Source: Rhizomys pruinosus
Lineage: Eukaryota; Chordata; Mammalia; Rodentia; Spalacidae
Assembly (NCBI GenBank): GCA_009823505.1
Contig: VZQC01000343.1
Span: forward strand, 741,823-805,822
DNA length: 64,000 nucleotides
Direction: 5' to 3'
Shown here: in pieces, positions 1 through 10,021 of the stretch
Layout of the letters: each line of letters opens with the position of its first letter
Position numbering within the stretch: position 1 is the stretch's first letter
The notes under the pieces: generated by a model
What the model was told of the DNA's origin: nothing
The model's database searches: none
What the model saw: only the letters and a program-made list of their open reading frames with translations
Position numbers and translations under genes: made by a program

Positions 1-570
1 TGTTTAAATACCTATATATCTAATTGCTTGTGCTTCATTAGTAGGATCGAAAGGTTATTCCTGGACAAACTGTCAGCCCATGAAAGGAAACAGCCAGAAT
101 TGACCAGAGTCCAAGACAACAGCTCCAGAGAGAGTGGACTGTTCTGCTTCTCATCCACCTGTGCCCCTTTTCTAAGCCCAGGGAATAATCTGCGGAAGAG
201 GGGGCGTGGTAGAATGTAAGGGCTGCGATTGGGGTGAATGGTGAAACCACAGCAATGTAGTCTGGACCCTCATTTGATCAACCTGATTGAACATACAACC
301 CCTCACCCCACGCTGGAAGGTGGGGCTGTGGGGGTTTCGGCACAACAGCCTGCAAATTGGTTTTACTTGAAGGATGCTTGTACTCATGGATTTTCACTTA
401 TAGCTAAAAAGTGAAAAAAAAAAACTGAGAAAAATATGCAGGACAGTTATGGCAGAATGCATGATCTCGGTTGGGGTGGGGATGGGGGGGAAGGGAAAGG
501 GAAATATGCCTGAACTGAATTGGAAAATGATGTATGAAATGCACAAAGCATCAATAAAAAATATTTAAAA
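1..570 (+). mobile_element. LINE-1 3' UTR, 5' end outside window
   Basis: The sense strand has a G/A-rich polypurine tract (about 470-505), then TGAAATGCACAAAGCATCAATAAAAA and an A tail, the usual end of a rodent LINE-1. The same family appears inverted at 2626-3104 and 63,600-64,000, which fixes the orientation. No ORF2 is visible inside the window; short ORFs here are chance. Confidence 0.8.
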
Positions 571-585
571 AAATGCAGACCAAGG

Positions 586-765
586 TTTTATTCCCAGCAC
601 CCACATGGCGGGTAAGAACAGTCTTTAACTCCAGTTCCAGGGGAATCTGACATCCTCTTCTGACCTCTGTGGCACTGCACTACATGGGTGCACCCACCTA
701 CATGCAGACAGTACACTCATACACATAAAAACATTAAATTAAAAAAAATTTTTTAAAGATCTGAA
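586..765 (+). mobile_element. B2-type SINE, 5' truncated
   Basis: Starts inside the B box region (TTCCCAGCACCCACATGG) and runs through the B2 body to TACACATAAAAACATTAAATT and an A-rich tail. It has a single AACTCCAGTTCCAGGGG unit, unlike the younger copies that carry this segment twice. It lies directly after the LINE-1 tail. Confidence 0.8.
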
Positions 766-1378
766 AAAAAAGCCAGTGATATTAAAGAAGTGTCATTCCT
801 AGAGCAACTTTACACCTTCTGGCCTTTGAGTATACTTATCCTTAGTTTCTAATTCCCAGCACCTGATTTCCTTCCATCTCCTTACCTGAAGAATCCAAAG
901 CACTTAGTGTTACAAAGTGGGCAAGTGAAATAAACACTTTCAAATGCACACTCCTAAGCACACATGCAAAACATCCTCTGTGAAGTCTCGTACAGTATGT
1001 CACAGTGACTCTTTAACACTTTTTCTTGTGAAAATGCCATCATCAGACATGGTTTAAGTGATGTTTTCACCTTAATGGTGGTAATGGTGATGGAAGGAAG
1101 GGAGTCACACATACTAAATAATCAGTCTAGCACTGAGCTACATACCTAGCCTACCTCTCTTAAGTTGTGTATCACTGCTTTTCATAAATCCTTCCTTCTG
1201 GTACACATGATCTTTCGTTAATACCGTGGTTTCAGAATTTTATGGTCTGGTCACTTATGTACCAAAATTTATAATTTTCCTATAAAAATGTTTTGAATCC
1301 TAAGTTACCATATTAAAATATTTGGAACATAATTTTTGCTTTTATTAAAACCTAAATGAACTTTATTTTGTAAAAAAG
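766..1378. other. Unique AT-rich sequence, no feature seen
   Basis: I see no ORF of note, splice-like exon or recognisable repeat here. Confidence 0.5.
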
Positions 1379-1385
1379 AATGTAG

Positions 1386-1633
1386 GGACTGGAGAGATGG
1401 CCTAGTGGTTAAGAGCATCGACTGCTCTTGCAGAGGACCCGCGTTCGATTCCCAGCACCCACATGGAGGCTGAGAACCGTCTGTAACTCTAATTCCAGGA
1501 GAACTCCAGTTCCAGGGAAATCCGACGCCCTTTTCTGACCTCCGCGGCATTGCACGACACGGGTACACAAATCTACATGCAGACAATACATTCATACACA
1601 TAAATAAATTAAATTAAATTAAAATTAAAAAAA
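1386..1633 (+). mobile_element. B2 SINE, young subfamily
   Basis: Full-length copy: GGACTGGAGAGATGGCCTAG head, tRNA-like A box and B box (GCGTTCGATTCCC), tandem AACTCTAATTCCAGGAG/AACTCCAGTTCCAGGG units, and an AAATTAAATT tail. It is flanked by AATGTAG at 1379-1385 and 1634-1640. The right-hand copy is also part of the B1 target-site duplication next door, so this B2 landed in an existing B1 flank. Confidence 0.92.
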
Positions 1634-1646
1634 AATGTAGACCAAA

Positions 1647-1793
1647 CCAGTCTTGGTGGCACACGCCTTTAATTCTAGGACTTCGAAGGCAGGAGTAGGT
1701 GGATCTTTGTGAGTTCAAGACCAGCCTGGTCTACAGAGTGAGTTCCAGGACAGCTGGGGCTACAGGGAGACCCTGTCTTGAAAAGACCAAAAA
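1647..1793 (+). mobile_element. B1 SINE
   Basis: 7SL-derived B1 (CTTGGTGGCACACGCC to GAGACCCTGTCTTG) with a GACC-containing A tail. It is flanked by the 13-bp duplication AATGTAGACCAAA at 1634-1646 and 1794-1806. Confidence 0.92.
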
Positions 1794-1806
1794 AATGTAG
1801 ACCAAA

Positions 1807-2608
1807 AATATGCCAGCACGGAGTGGTGAGGCATGGGCTTCTAGGCCACCATTTGTAATCTTTCCTGTGTTACCTCGCTCACTTCTAGCCTAATTTGTGT
1901 GGGGAGTCCAGTACACTCCTGTATCTAGACACCATAGGGAAGAATATTGAAAGCAGGATGGTTTGCTAGCCAGTTTAATAAAAGAAAATTGTCTCATATA
2001 TTTTGCCAGCATCCGTAAAGCTGTGGCAGGATGACTCATCAGCTTGAAAGTAGGATGAAATCTTCACAGATTTCAAAGACATCCTGGGTGGACCCATAGG
2101 CTGTGGATTGGGTTCTAGCTGTTCTACCATAGCCATCTCTTCTCCCAATTGATAGTTGATAGTGCTATTACCCTAATAGTGTAAAGTCTCAATTCTATCA
2201 TATATATATGATTAAGCCTCAAAGCTTCCACTTGCATTTCTTTAAGTACTAGCAGCCCAATTTTAAGCATAATAAAAGTAAAACATTGAGGGGAAACCTA
2301 TGTATACCTACAAAATTATTGTTCACTGAATACTCGTTAAGTATTTCATTTTCCAAGGCAAAAAAACTTTTCTATTTTGAGACATAACATGTATTAGTTG
2401 GTGAATATTGTAATTATTCTCCTTTGGTTTAATGATGCCAAATATTTTAGGAAGCTGTCAGGTTTGTATTTTGTGATGATAGTTTAAAGGTTTGATGTTT
2501 ACATTTTCAAGGAGTACTATGAAAGGCAGCATAGGTCATTTGGGGCTAGGTTTTAAGAAACATTACTGGATTCATTCCACCTCCAACCTCTGCTAATCAG
2601 TTTGACTG
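1807..2608. other. Unique sequence, no feature seen
   Basis: AT-rich intergenic or intronic sequence. No gene, exon or repeat that I can name. Confidence 0.45.
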
Positions 2609-2625
2609 AACAATTGAATTTCTTT

Positions 2626-3270
2626 TTTTATTTATTTAATTTTTATTGATGGTTTGTGCATTTCGTACATCATTTTCCAATTCAGATCAGGCATATTTCC
2701 CTTTCCCTTCCCCCCCACCCCCACCCCATCCCAGATCATGTATTCTGCCATAACTGTCCTGCATCTTTCAGGTTTTTTTTTTTTCATTTTTTAGCTATAA
2801 GTGATAATCCATGAGTATAAGCATCCTTCGTGCAAAACCAATCTACAGACTGTTGTGCCCAAACCCCCACAGTCCCACCATTCAGTGGGGGGTGACAGGT
2901 TGTTTGTTCAATCAAGTTGATCAAATGAGTGTCCAGACTACATCGCTGTAGTTTCACCGTTCACCCCAATCGCAGCCTTTACATTCTACCACGCCCCCTC
3001 TTCTGCAGATTGTTCCCTAGGCTTAGAAAAGGGGCACAGGTGGATGAGAAGTAAAACTGTCCTCTCTCTCTGGAGCTGTTGACTTGGATTCTGGTCAATT
3101 CTGGTAATGTAATTCATGGATTAACGTATCATCCAAACATCTGTGTCTATGCCAAAGTAACCTACCATAACTATTAGTGCTGCTTAAATACCTATATATC
3201 TAATTGCTTGTGCTTCATTAGTAGGATTGAAAGGTTACTCCTGAACAAACTGTCAGCCCATGAAAGGAAA
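2626..3270 (-). mobile_element. LINE-1 3' UTR insertion with 5' inversion (twin priming)
   Basis: From 2626 to about 3104 this is the reverse complement of the LINE-1 3' UTR seen at 95-570, with the poly(T) at its left edge. From 3105 to 3270 the orientation flips: 3181-3270 matches window bases 1-91 on the plus strand. The two parts meet at nearly adjacent LINE-1 positions. The whole is flanked by CAATTGAATTTCTT at 2611-2624 and 3271-3284. This is the known twin-priming outcome of target-primed reverse transcription. Confidence 0.9.
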
Positions 3271-3284
3271 CAATTGAATTTCTT

Positions 3285-3564
3285 TGTTCCAAGATGTCAG
3301 GTCTATTGCATACCAGAATCCCACAAATGCAGGTCAATAGCTACATTCTGATTTCTTTCAACGTTTTATCTATTTACCCAAAGTTTTTGTTTTCCATTTT
3401 TTACCCTTTAATGCCACTAGATAGTGTAATTCTCTGAGTTTTTCCTCCCCTTAAAGAAGATCTTGGCCATTGACCTTTTTCTAATTAACTTCCATGACCA
3501 TTATTCAGTTGGCAATTTTATTTAAATTTTATAAGGTCCACAAAATATTGGGTGAATTGAGATG
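3285..3564. other. Unique sequence between two insertions
   Basis: AT-rich, no recognised feature. Confidence 0.4.
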
Positions 3565-3577
3565 TTTGACACTTTTT

Positions 3578-4013
3578 GAGCTTAGATCAGGGACTTTCCA
3601 GGACTCGAAGCACAGGCAAAAAGGAAAACCCACATGCCAGGGACATGACAAAGAGACAACATGGGAAAGGCACAGGATAATTCCACGCCAAGCTCTACCA
3701 ACCCTGTGGGAGATTCCTACAGTGGGATCCACCTGGGGATGGCTCAGGGCACAGATCTTAGAGAAACAATTGCAGACATATTTAAAGGAATCAAAGAATA
3801 TAAAGAACAAGTCAGAGAACTAAGGAGAGAGAATGAAAAACTCAAGAAAGACCTAGAGGAAGAGAATGACAAACACCGGAAGGAAGTGGAAACACTGAAA
3901 AAGGAAACTAACTATTGAAGCAAGGAGTTACAGGTAGAGATTGAGAAGCTCCAAAAGGAAGTGGAAATACTAAAGAAATCACAGGATAAAAATGAAAAAT
4001 GAAAAAAGAGACA
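3578..4013 (+). mobile_element. Retroposed fragment, probable LINE-1 5' UTR end plus ORF1 start
   Basis: The segment sits between exact 13-bp repeats TTTGACACTTTTT (3565-3577 and 4014-4026) and ends in an A-rich run, so it arrived by retroposition. An ORF starting at ATG 3661 encodes 85 residues: about 30 polar Ser/Thr-rich residues, then a charged heptad-like coiled coil (residues about 36-85, rich in Glu/Lys with spaced Leu). A TGA at 3916 interrupts it; the same frame continues with another coiled-coil stretch to about 4002. Architecture and the MGK start suit the N-terminus of a LINE-1 ORF1 RNA-binding protein, but the RNA-recognition part is absent and I have not matched it to a consensus. 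A coiled-coil gene retrocopy is the alternative. Confidence 0.5.
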
Positions 4014-4139
4014 TTTGACACTTTTTTGTGTTCATAATGAATATGGGATTTCGCTCAATTTACTTGGTACCTTTTAATAGTTAAAAATGACTAATTTTCT
4101 ACTTAAATTTCTTGCATGTTTTAATATTTTAAGTGTTAA

Positions 4140-4520
4140 ACAGTATTTTACACTTTTTGAAAATTTTAATTAAAATTTTGTGTACTTCATATGGAATGTC
4201 TTAACCATTCGTATACCCCTTCCCCATTGGCTCCCTCCCATAGCCCCTACCCCACTGGAATTCATACATTCTGAAATTCGTGTTAAGGCCTATCAAGTCC
4301 AGTTAGTGTCTCCATACATCCCTCAGTGCAAGTTCATCCACTGAGGTCTAGTCAGCCTATCTAGAATCCCTCCCTCTAAGAACACCAGCTCTTCCTCACC
4401 CAGCAATAATCAGCTGCCAATAGTTCTTTGGCTAAGACTGGGGCTGGCTCCCCATAATTTTTAATTTTGCAATTTAGCACTGCTGGCTGAAACTTAAAGC
4501 AATTTAATTTGTTTTTGTGT
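4140..4520 (-). mobile_element. Old LINE-1 (Lx-like) 3' UTR
   Basis: Read on the minus strand it contains the block around AGCTATTGGCAGTTGATTACTGC, AGGGAGGGACTCTAGATAGGCTGACTAG and CAGTGGATGAACTTGCACTGAGG, which also occurs in plus orientation at about 39,840-40,000. This is an old rodent LINE-1 3' end; no coding part remains. Confidence 0.7.
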
Positions 4521-6857
4521 ATTGAAACCTTACTGAACTTTAATGTTAAAGGTAGTAATTTCTCTTTCTCTTGGGTTACCTTTGTGGACAGTTGCACTGT
4601 CTGTAAATTATGACTACAGTTATAGGATTTTCGGTTTCATCTATATTATGCCATCTGATTCTTCTATAACAAGTATAATCTCTGTTTTAAAAGTGAGAAA
4701 ATAAATACATAGTTTTTAAGTGATCTGTCATACAGAACAGACAATTTATGCAGAAGAATATAGCCTTCTGTATTCTTATTTCAAACAATCCTATGCCTCC
4801 TAAAATCCTAACCTTGAAAAGGAGATGAAAACTCTAACCCAAGAGATGCCAATGTCATGAGGGTAGATGGAAAAGAGAAAAATAATTTCAGTTTCCATGT
4901 GAACATCAAAATAGCATAAATTAGCCAAGTGTGGATTTATTAGCCATAGGAACTTAAGATTTTTAAATTCAGTTTGCAAGGTTCCATATCATTTCTCTGT
5001 TTATAAATTTCAACATCTCTGTTTCGCTCAGGGATACTGAGATAATGAGCTTTTGGCTGCATTTATATGACCATACTAAAATCTGGCTGGTACTGTTTCT
5101 GCTGATCACTTTGAAAGTAGTAAGAACTGAAATATATAATCATTCTGTTTCTCATAATTCCTTTTAGAATGATGAATAGGTCAGCAAGGTGTCTAGTCCT
5201 GTTTAGAGCAGTTTAACCATTTTTTTCTGGTGGAAGATCACAATTGCTTTTGTCTTCATTCAGCAGAATCTGCTAAAGCACTTTAGCTTTTGGATTCAGT
5301 AAGTGTATCTCATTTCTTTCTGTGGTTATTTTCAAAAGAGGACTGGAAAGCAAATGAAGGAATTTCCATTTGGTAAACATAAGAATTTCTTCCACCACCT
5401 TGGAGAATATGTTTCATCTCCAATGTCCAGTAGATATATTGAATTTTGCCCATTGGATAATAAAGTAATACAGTCTGGGAAAACTCATGAGAGCCCAAGT
5501 GTTGTTTTCCATGTTTATAATAAATGTCTGATATATCTCCATGTTGTGCTTGAAAAAATTGTGTTGTTTTAAGAAGCCAATATGTTTCTATTCCAATCAA
5601 GGTTAAATAATTATTGATTCATGACCTGAAATAATTCCATCTATCAAAATTGAAGTGAGGGTTCTGTATTGAAGAATGGACATTCTATATAATTTCTCCA
5701 TGTGTCATGATGTCCTAGCCATGGCAAATACTATCTAAAGTGCTCACTGTGGACTAACAAGTGCTCACTTCCTAGGTTACCCTCCACTGAACCATGTATT
5801 TCATGTGGAAGCAGAAATTGAGGATTTGCAAGTAGGACTTCCAGCTGAGGCTGGCTATCCAATCAGTAAATGAAACAAAATAAGCCTGATCAACTCCAAG
5901 AGCTGAAAACCACACTCCTTGGTTCTTGCCAGGGTAGGGCCGTATGGAAACTTACTATAGGAAACCCTCTAATGAATTCAAATGCCACATTGTTGGAAAG
6001 CCTCCTAAAGAAAAACTAAATGGTTTTTTTTATTACTATTATCCAGGTAGTTATTTTCTTTTTTTTAAAAAAAATAGATACTCTTAATTTACTTCAGGAC
6101 AGAAAATTACATATCCATTCCTCTTTTTCACTATTTTGAATGCTTCAAGGAAAGTGTTTTAAAGTTTATATTTCACAAGTGGTTTTTTTGTATTTTTTTA
6201 TCAAAAAAGAGCTTCATTGTGGAAGGCTCTGTGTGAGACCAGTAATTTCTGAAATGAACCTTCAAGAAACATTTCTTTTTGTTTGTTTCCACGGCATCAG
6301 GAAACAAAGGCAAGGAAGAAAATAAATAATACCTGAGGTGCAAAAACTACAAGAGATTACTCATGAAGTCATCTTATTAACTTATTTTAAACCTAAATGT
6401 CATCAAAACTAGAGCTGACATAAATTTGCTCACTTTTTAAAAAAATACATAAACCAAAACAAGTGGCTTTCTGAGCAATAATATATTTTCAGAGTGTGAC
6501 AAATCCATCGTGTAACTCATGTGTAGCTTAATTTTAGGAGACACAAAAAATGCTGATGATTCGACCAGAAGTAATTTTGAAACATGTCAAGTCTTCTACA
6601 GGAACTGCTTCAAGACAACTAATTGTTCAAAACTCAGAAATACCATGTCTTTCATTCCTCTTCAAAATACCAGCCTCAAACTCTGTGACCAGATCCCAAG
6701 CCTCGCTCAAGTGCTTAGAAACCTGAAGAACCAGTTTTACATGGATGAGTCCCCCCGCCCCATGGAAGCCAGAGAAGGTTTATACTGAAGGTAGATCAGC
6801 CAGAAGATGTGCACTATTCTCTGAAGAGGAGTATCTAGGAGTATTCTTAAAATCTGT
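4521..6857. other. Unique sequence, no feature seen
   Basis: More than 2 kb of AT-rich sequence with only short chance ORFs (for example at 5303-5572 and 6519-6788). None has paired splice signals or a coding-like composition that I would trust. Confidence 0.45.
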
Positions 6858-6903
6858 AACACACACACACACACTCATAGACACACTCACAGACACATTT
6901 ACA
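6858..6903. repeat. (CA)n-like microsatellite
   Basis: ACACACACACAC run followed by imperfect ACACTCATAGACACACTCACAGACAC. Confidence 0.85.
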
Positions 6904-6950
6904 TGGCCAATCTTATGTAAAATTGCATCATCTAAATTTAGTATATCCCA

Positions 6951-7105
6951 GCTGGGTGTGGTGGTGCACGCCATTAATCCCAGCGCTTGGGAGGCAGAGG
7001 CAGGTGGATGTCTGCGAGTTCAAGGCCAGCCTGTTCTACATAGGGACCTCCAGGCCAGCTAGGAATAAAGGGAGACCCTGTCTCAAGAAAAAAAAATGAC
7101 CAAAA
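6951..7105 (+). mobile_element. B1 SINE
   Basis: Complete B1 (GCTGGGTGTGGTGGTGCACGCC to GGGAGACCCTGTCTCAAG) with an A-rich tail carrying ATGACC. Flanked by an exact 17-bp duplication AAATTTAGTATATCCCA at 6934-6950 and 7106-7122. Confidence 0.95.
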
Positions 7106-7122
7106 AAATTTAGTATATCCCA

Positions 7123-8109
7123 AATAAAATTGGAAGTTCCTTAATTCTATGATGTGAGTAGTTCCACTGTGGGTCATTGCTGATGTTTTCAATACCTACA
7201 CCAGTGTCAACTTACTTTGAGTAGAGCTTTCTGCCAGTGGCTTCATTAGAGGCCAGGTGCCTCTAACGCAACCGTTGGAGTACACTGGTGAGAAGTAACT
7301 TTGGAAATTTTGGCAGTGGCGACTTTGCAAAGCTAAGAAATAATTGTCAGACTTATTTAACTTCTTCATGGTTTACTTTTCTATTTATCTTAATAAATCA
7401 GTGGGCTTCCTGCCTTGGACAGAACCCAAAGGACTAGTCATAGGAGGAAATTCTTTTGTGGAAATGCCTGCTTCTATGACAAAATCCCCTAGAGTAAAGT
7501 TCTGATTCATTAGTGTCCTTCTTGGATACATGTAACATTGAACATTTGAAAACTAGAATTTTCAATGGTTTGCCATTTTGAAGCATATAGTACATGTGAG
7601 GTATATTTCAGAATGGAAGTAGTTGTAAAATGCCTGCAAGTATCACCTGAAAAATAAAAGTGGGATCTCTCACTTTTATATCTTGGGATATGTAACCACT
7701 GAACACATTCTTCATACTTCTCTAATAAGGTTATATGGATAAAATTATCACAGAGACAGAAAATCTTTACATAAAGATGAAATATTTGGCGAACACAGAA
7801 TAGGCACTGGATATTTCATTAATAAATGAACAGCATAGGTACTTTAAACTCATCAGTGTAACATGGAAGATTTCAACTGCATTTTTACTAACCTTAAACC
7901 TCCTTCCAGAACATCTAGGCATAGAGAGTTGATTCATATTTTTCTTGCTTTTCTAGATTCTTGTTTAAGTTTCCTCTGTTATGCTTTGATTTTCATCTTC
8001 TAAGTGACAAAAGAAGAAACTCCTCTCATTATAACTAGAAGGGGTCTCTTCAATCCAGTAGACTAGAATCTCTGGTCCAGCAACAATATTTTTAATATGT
8101 AAAAGAATG
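7123..8109. other. Mostly unique sequence; possible MER20-like relic at its end
   Basis: No gene or exon seen. Bases about 8040-8095 (CAATCCAGTAGACTAGAATCTCTGG, CCAGCAACAATATTTTTAA) faintly resemble MER20, a mammalian hAT element, but the match is too short to insist on. Confidence 0.3.
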
Positions 8110-8268
8110 TCACCGGGGTGTGGTGGGACGCTTCCTTAATCCCAGCATTTGGAAGGCAGAGGCAGGTGGAGGATCTCTATACTATCAAGGCCAGCATGGT
8201 CTACATAGTGAGTTCCAGGCCAACTGGGGCTCCAGGGAAAACTTGTCTCAAAACAAACAAACAAACCA
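8110..8268 (+). mobile_element. B1 SINE
   Basis: B1 body from GGGGTGTGGTGGGACGC to GGGAAAACTTGTCTCAAAAC, ending in an AAAC repeat tail. Moderately diverged. Confidence 0.9.
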
Positions 8269-9156
8269 CCACTACAGTGGAACAAATTATAAATGAGGTG
8301 TGGGGGGTATGGAAAAAGGGAATTAGAGAGGTAATGACATGGATATAAGGTAATGAAAATGCTATACACAGAGAGAATAGCAAAAAACCTGTAAGTGCCA
8401 ATGAACAGATTTGTGAGTCCCCTGAAATTTGCTTTTCATAAATTTTACTTGTATTGCTGGATTCTTCCTTCATTATAAAGTGAACCGAGCAATCTATAAA
8501 GAGCCTCTGGGGTTAGTGTATCCTATTGGTATAGTCTTCAAATACAAAACCCACTTTTAGCTTGAGGAACCATGTATTTCAATGCTTATCAATATATATA
8601 ACCCGGATTCTCTTTCTTTAACTGCAGTGCTTGAGTGTACAGATTCCTCTGTTCAAGCAATTAGAAAATCAAGTCAGGTGGCACCAGGAGCCAGCACTGT
8701 GAACTCTCGAGTGTGGAGGAAATGCATTCTGGCTTTGTTGCTATGGTAGCAAGTGGTTCTGCTTTTCGGTTCCAGGATAGGTCATAGTTATGCTTTCCAT
8801 CTGGGTAATTATGAACAAAAAGAGAAAGAAATAAAGGCAATGTCTTGATGTTTGTCCTTCTATTTGACAGTCTCTTGAAAGGGGCAGGTATTGGGGACAA
8901 ATCTTCCTTGAGGCTCCGTGTGATCTCGGCTTTAGAACCACACTTGACATATGCTGAGCATAGGGTGCGGCAGGGTGAAGAGGGAGATCTTCACTAAGTC
9001 TTCATCAGTAAGAGTGTTTAAGTCTTTCATCTAGGCTTCATCTCAATGGCCCTTGTGGTAAATCTCTAGGGAAACACCTTCCTTTGGTCCAGTAGTTCTC
9101 AGTATGAGGTGAGGAGATAGGGGAGAATTTGGTCTCCCTATTAGACATATGCAATG
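8269..9156. other. Unique sequence, no feature seen
   Basis: No exon-like structure or repeat recognised. Confidence 0.4.
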
Positions 9157-9171
9157 CCTGTAGACATTTTT

Positions 9172-9424
9172 TTTTAATTTTTTTTATTATTATTTATTTT
9201 TTTTGTATGTGTATGAATGTATTGTCTGCATGCAGGTCTGTGCACCCGTGTCGTGCAATGCCGCGGAGGTCAGAAGAGGGTCTCGGATTCCCCTGGAACT
9301 GGAGTTCTCCTGGAATTGGAGTTACAGACGGTTCTTAGCCGCCATGTGGGTGCTGGGGATCGAACCCGGGTCCTCTGCAAGAGCGTCGGTGCTCTTAACC
9401 GCTAGGCTATCTCTCCAGCCCCAA
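9172..9424 (-). mobile_element. B2 SINE, young subfamily
   Basis: Full-length minus-strand B2 ending in CTATCTCTCCAGCCCC (its 5' head). It has the two-unit CTGGAACTGGAGTT/CTCCTGGAATTGGAGTT block. Exact 15-bp duplication CCTGTAGACATTTTT at 9157-9171 and 9425-9439. Several 60-80 residue ORFs inside are repeat-borne and not genes. Confidence 0.95.
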
Positions 9425-9439
9425 CCTGTAGACATTTTT

Positions 9440-9985
9440 ATTTGTCACAATTAGATGGTGAGTGCAAACAATATTTAGCAAATAGAGTCCAGCTATGCCA
9501 CTCAACACATCAAAATGCACAGAATGAGTAACAGCACGTTTTCAGCCCCAAATAATAATGCTGAGACTGTGAAACTGTCCTTGGACTATGATCATCATGT
9601 TTTGGAATGGCTGGCTTTCAGGAAGTAATAGCAGTCACTGTAGCTATAAAGTGGATTTCTTCAGGGCAGCTTTTCTGTGATTTCTCATGAGTTGTCAGAG
9701 ATGTCCTACCTTAGAAGAATGTGCATTACAATGGGCTCATGAGGAGGGAGGGATTTTGTCCTGGAAGGGATCATTTTGAAGGTAGTATGAGTCAGAATCC
9801 TGACAGGCTCCAGTGCTTGGTTTCAGAAAGATGTTCTCTTTGCGTCACATTATAGTACTTGTTCAGTATTTCACATAAGCGCCAGAGCACACTGAAATAA
9901 CAAACGTGTACCTAGTCTGAGCATCATATGTTGACAAGGAGAGCAGAACACCAACTTGGAATTGCACACAAGAGATAGCAAAAGA

Positions 9986-10021
<36 letters not shown>

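Noticed and set aside
1400..1460. tRNA-like A and B boxes
   Set aside because: They are the pol III promoter of B2 SINEs and not tRNA genes.
9203..9454. Family of similar 60-80 residue ORFs (also at 1409, 17,004, 18,223, 24,185, 29,845, 37,439, 44,268)
   Set aside because: All are translations of B2 SINEs; similarity reflects the repeat and not a protein family.
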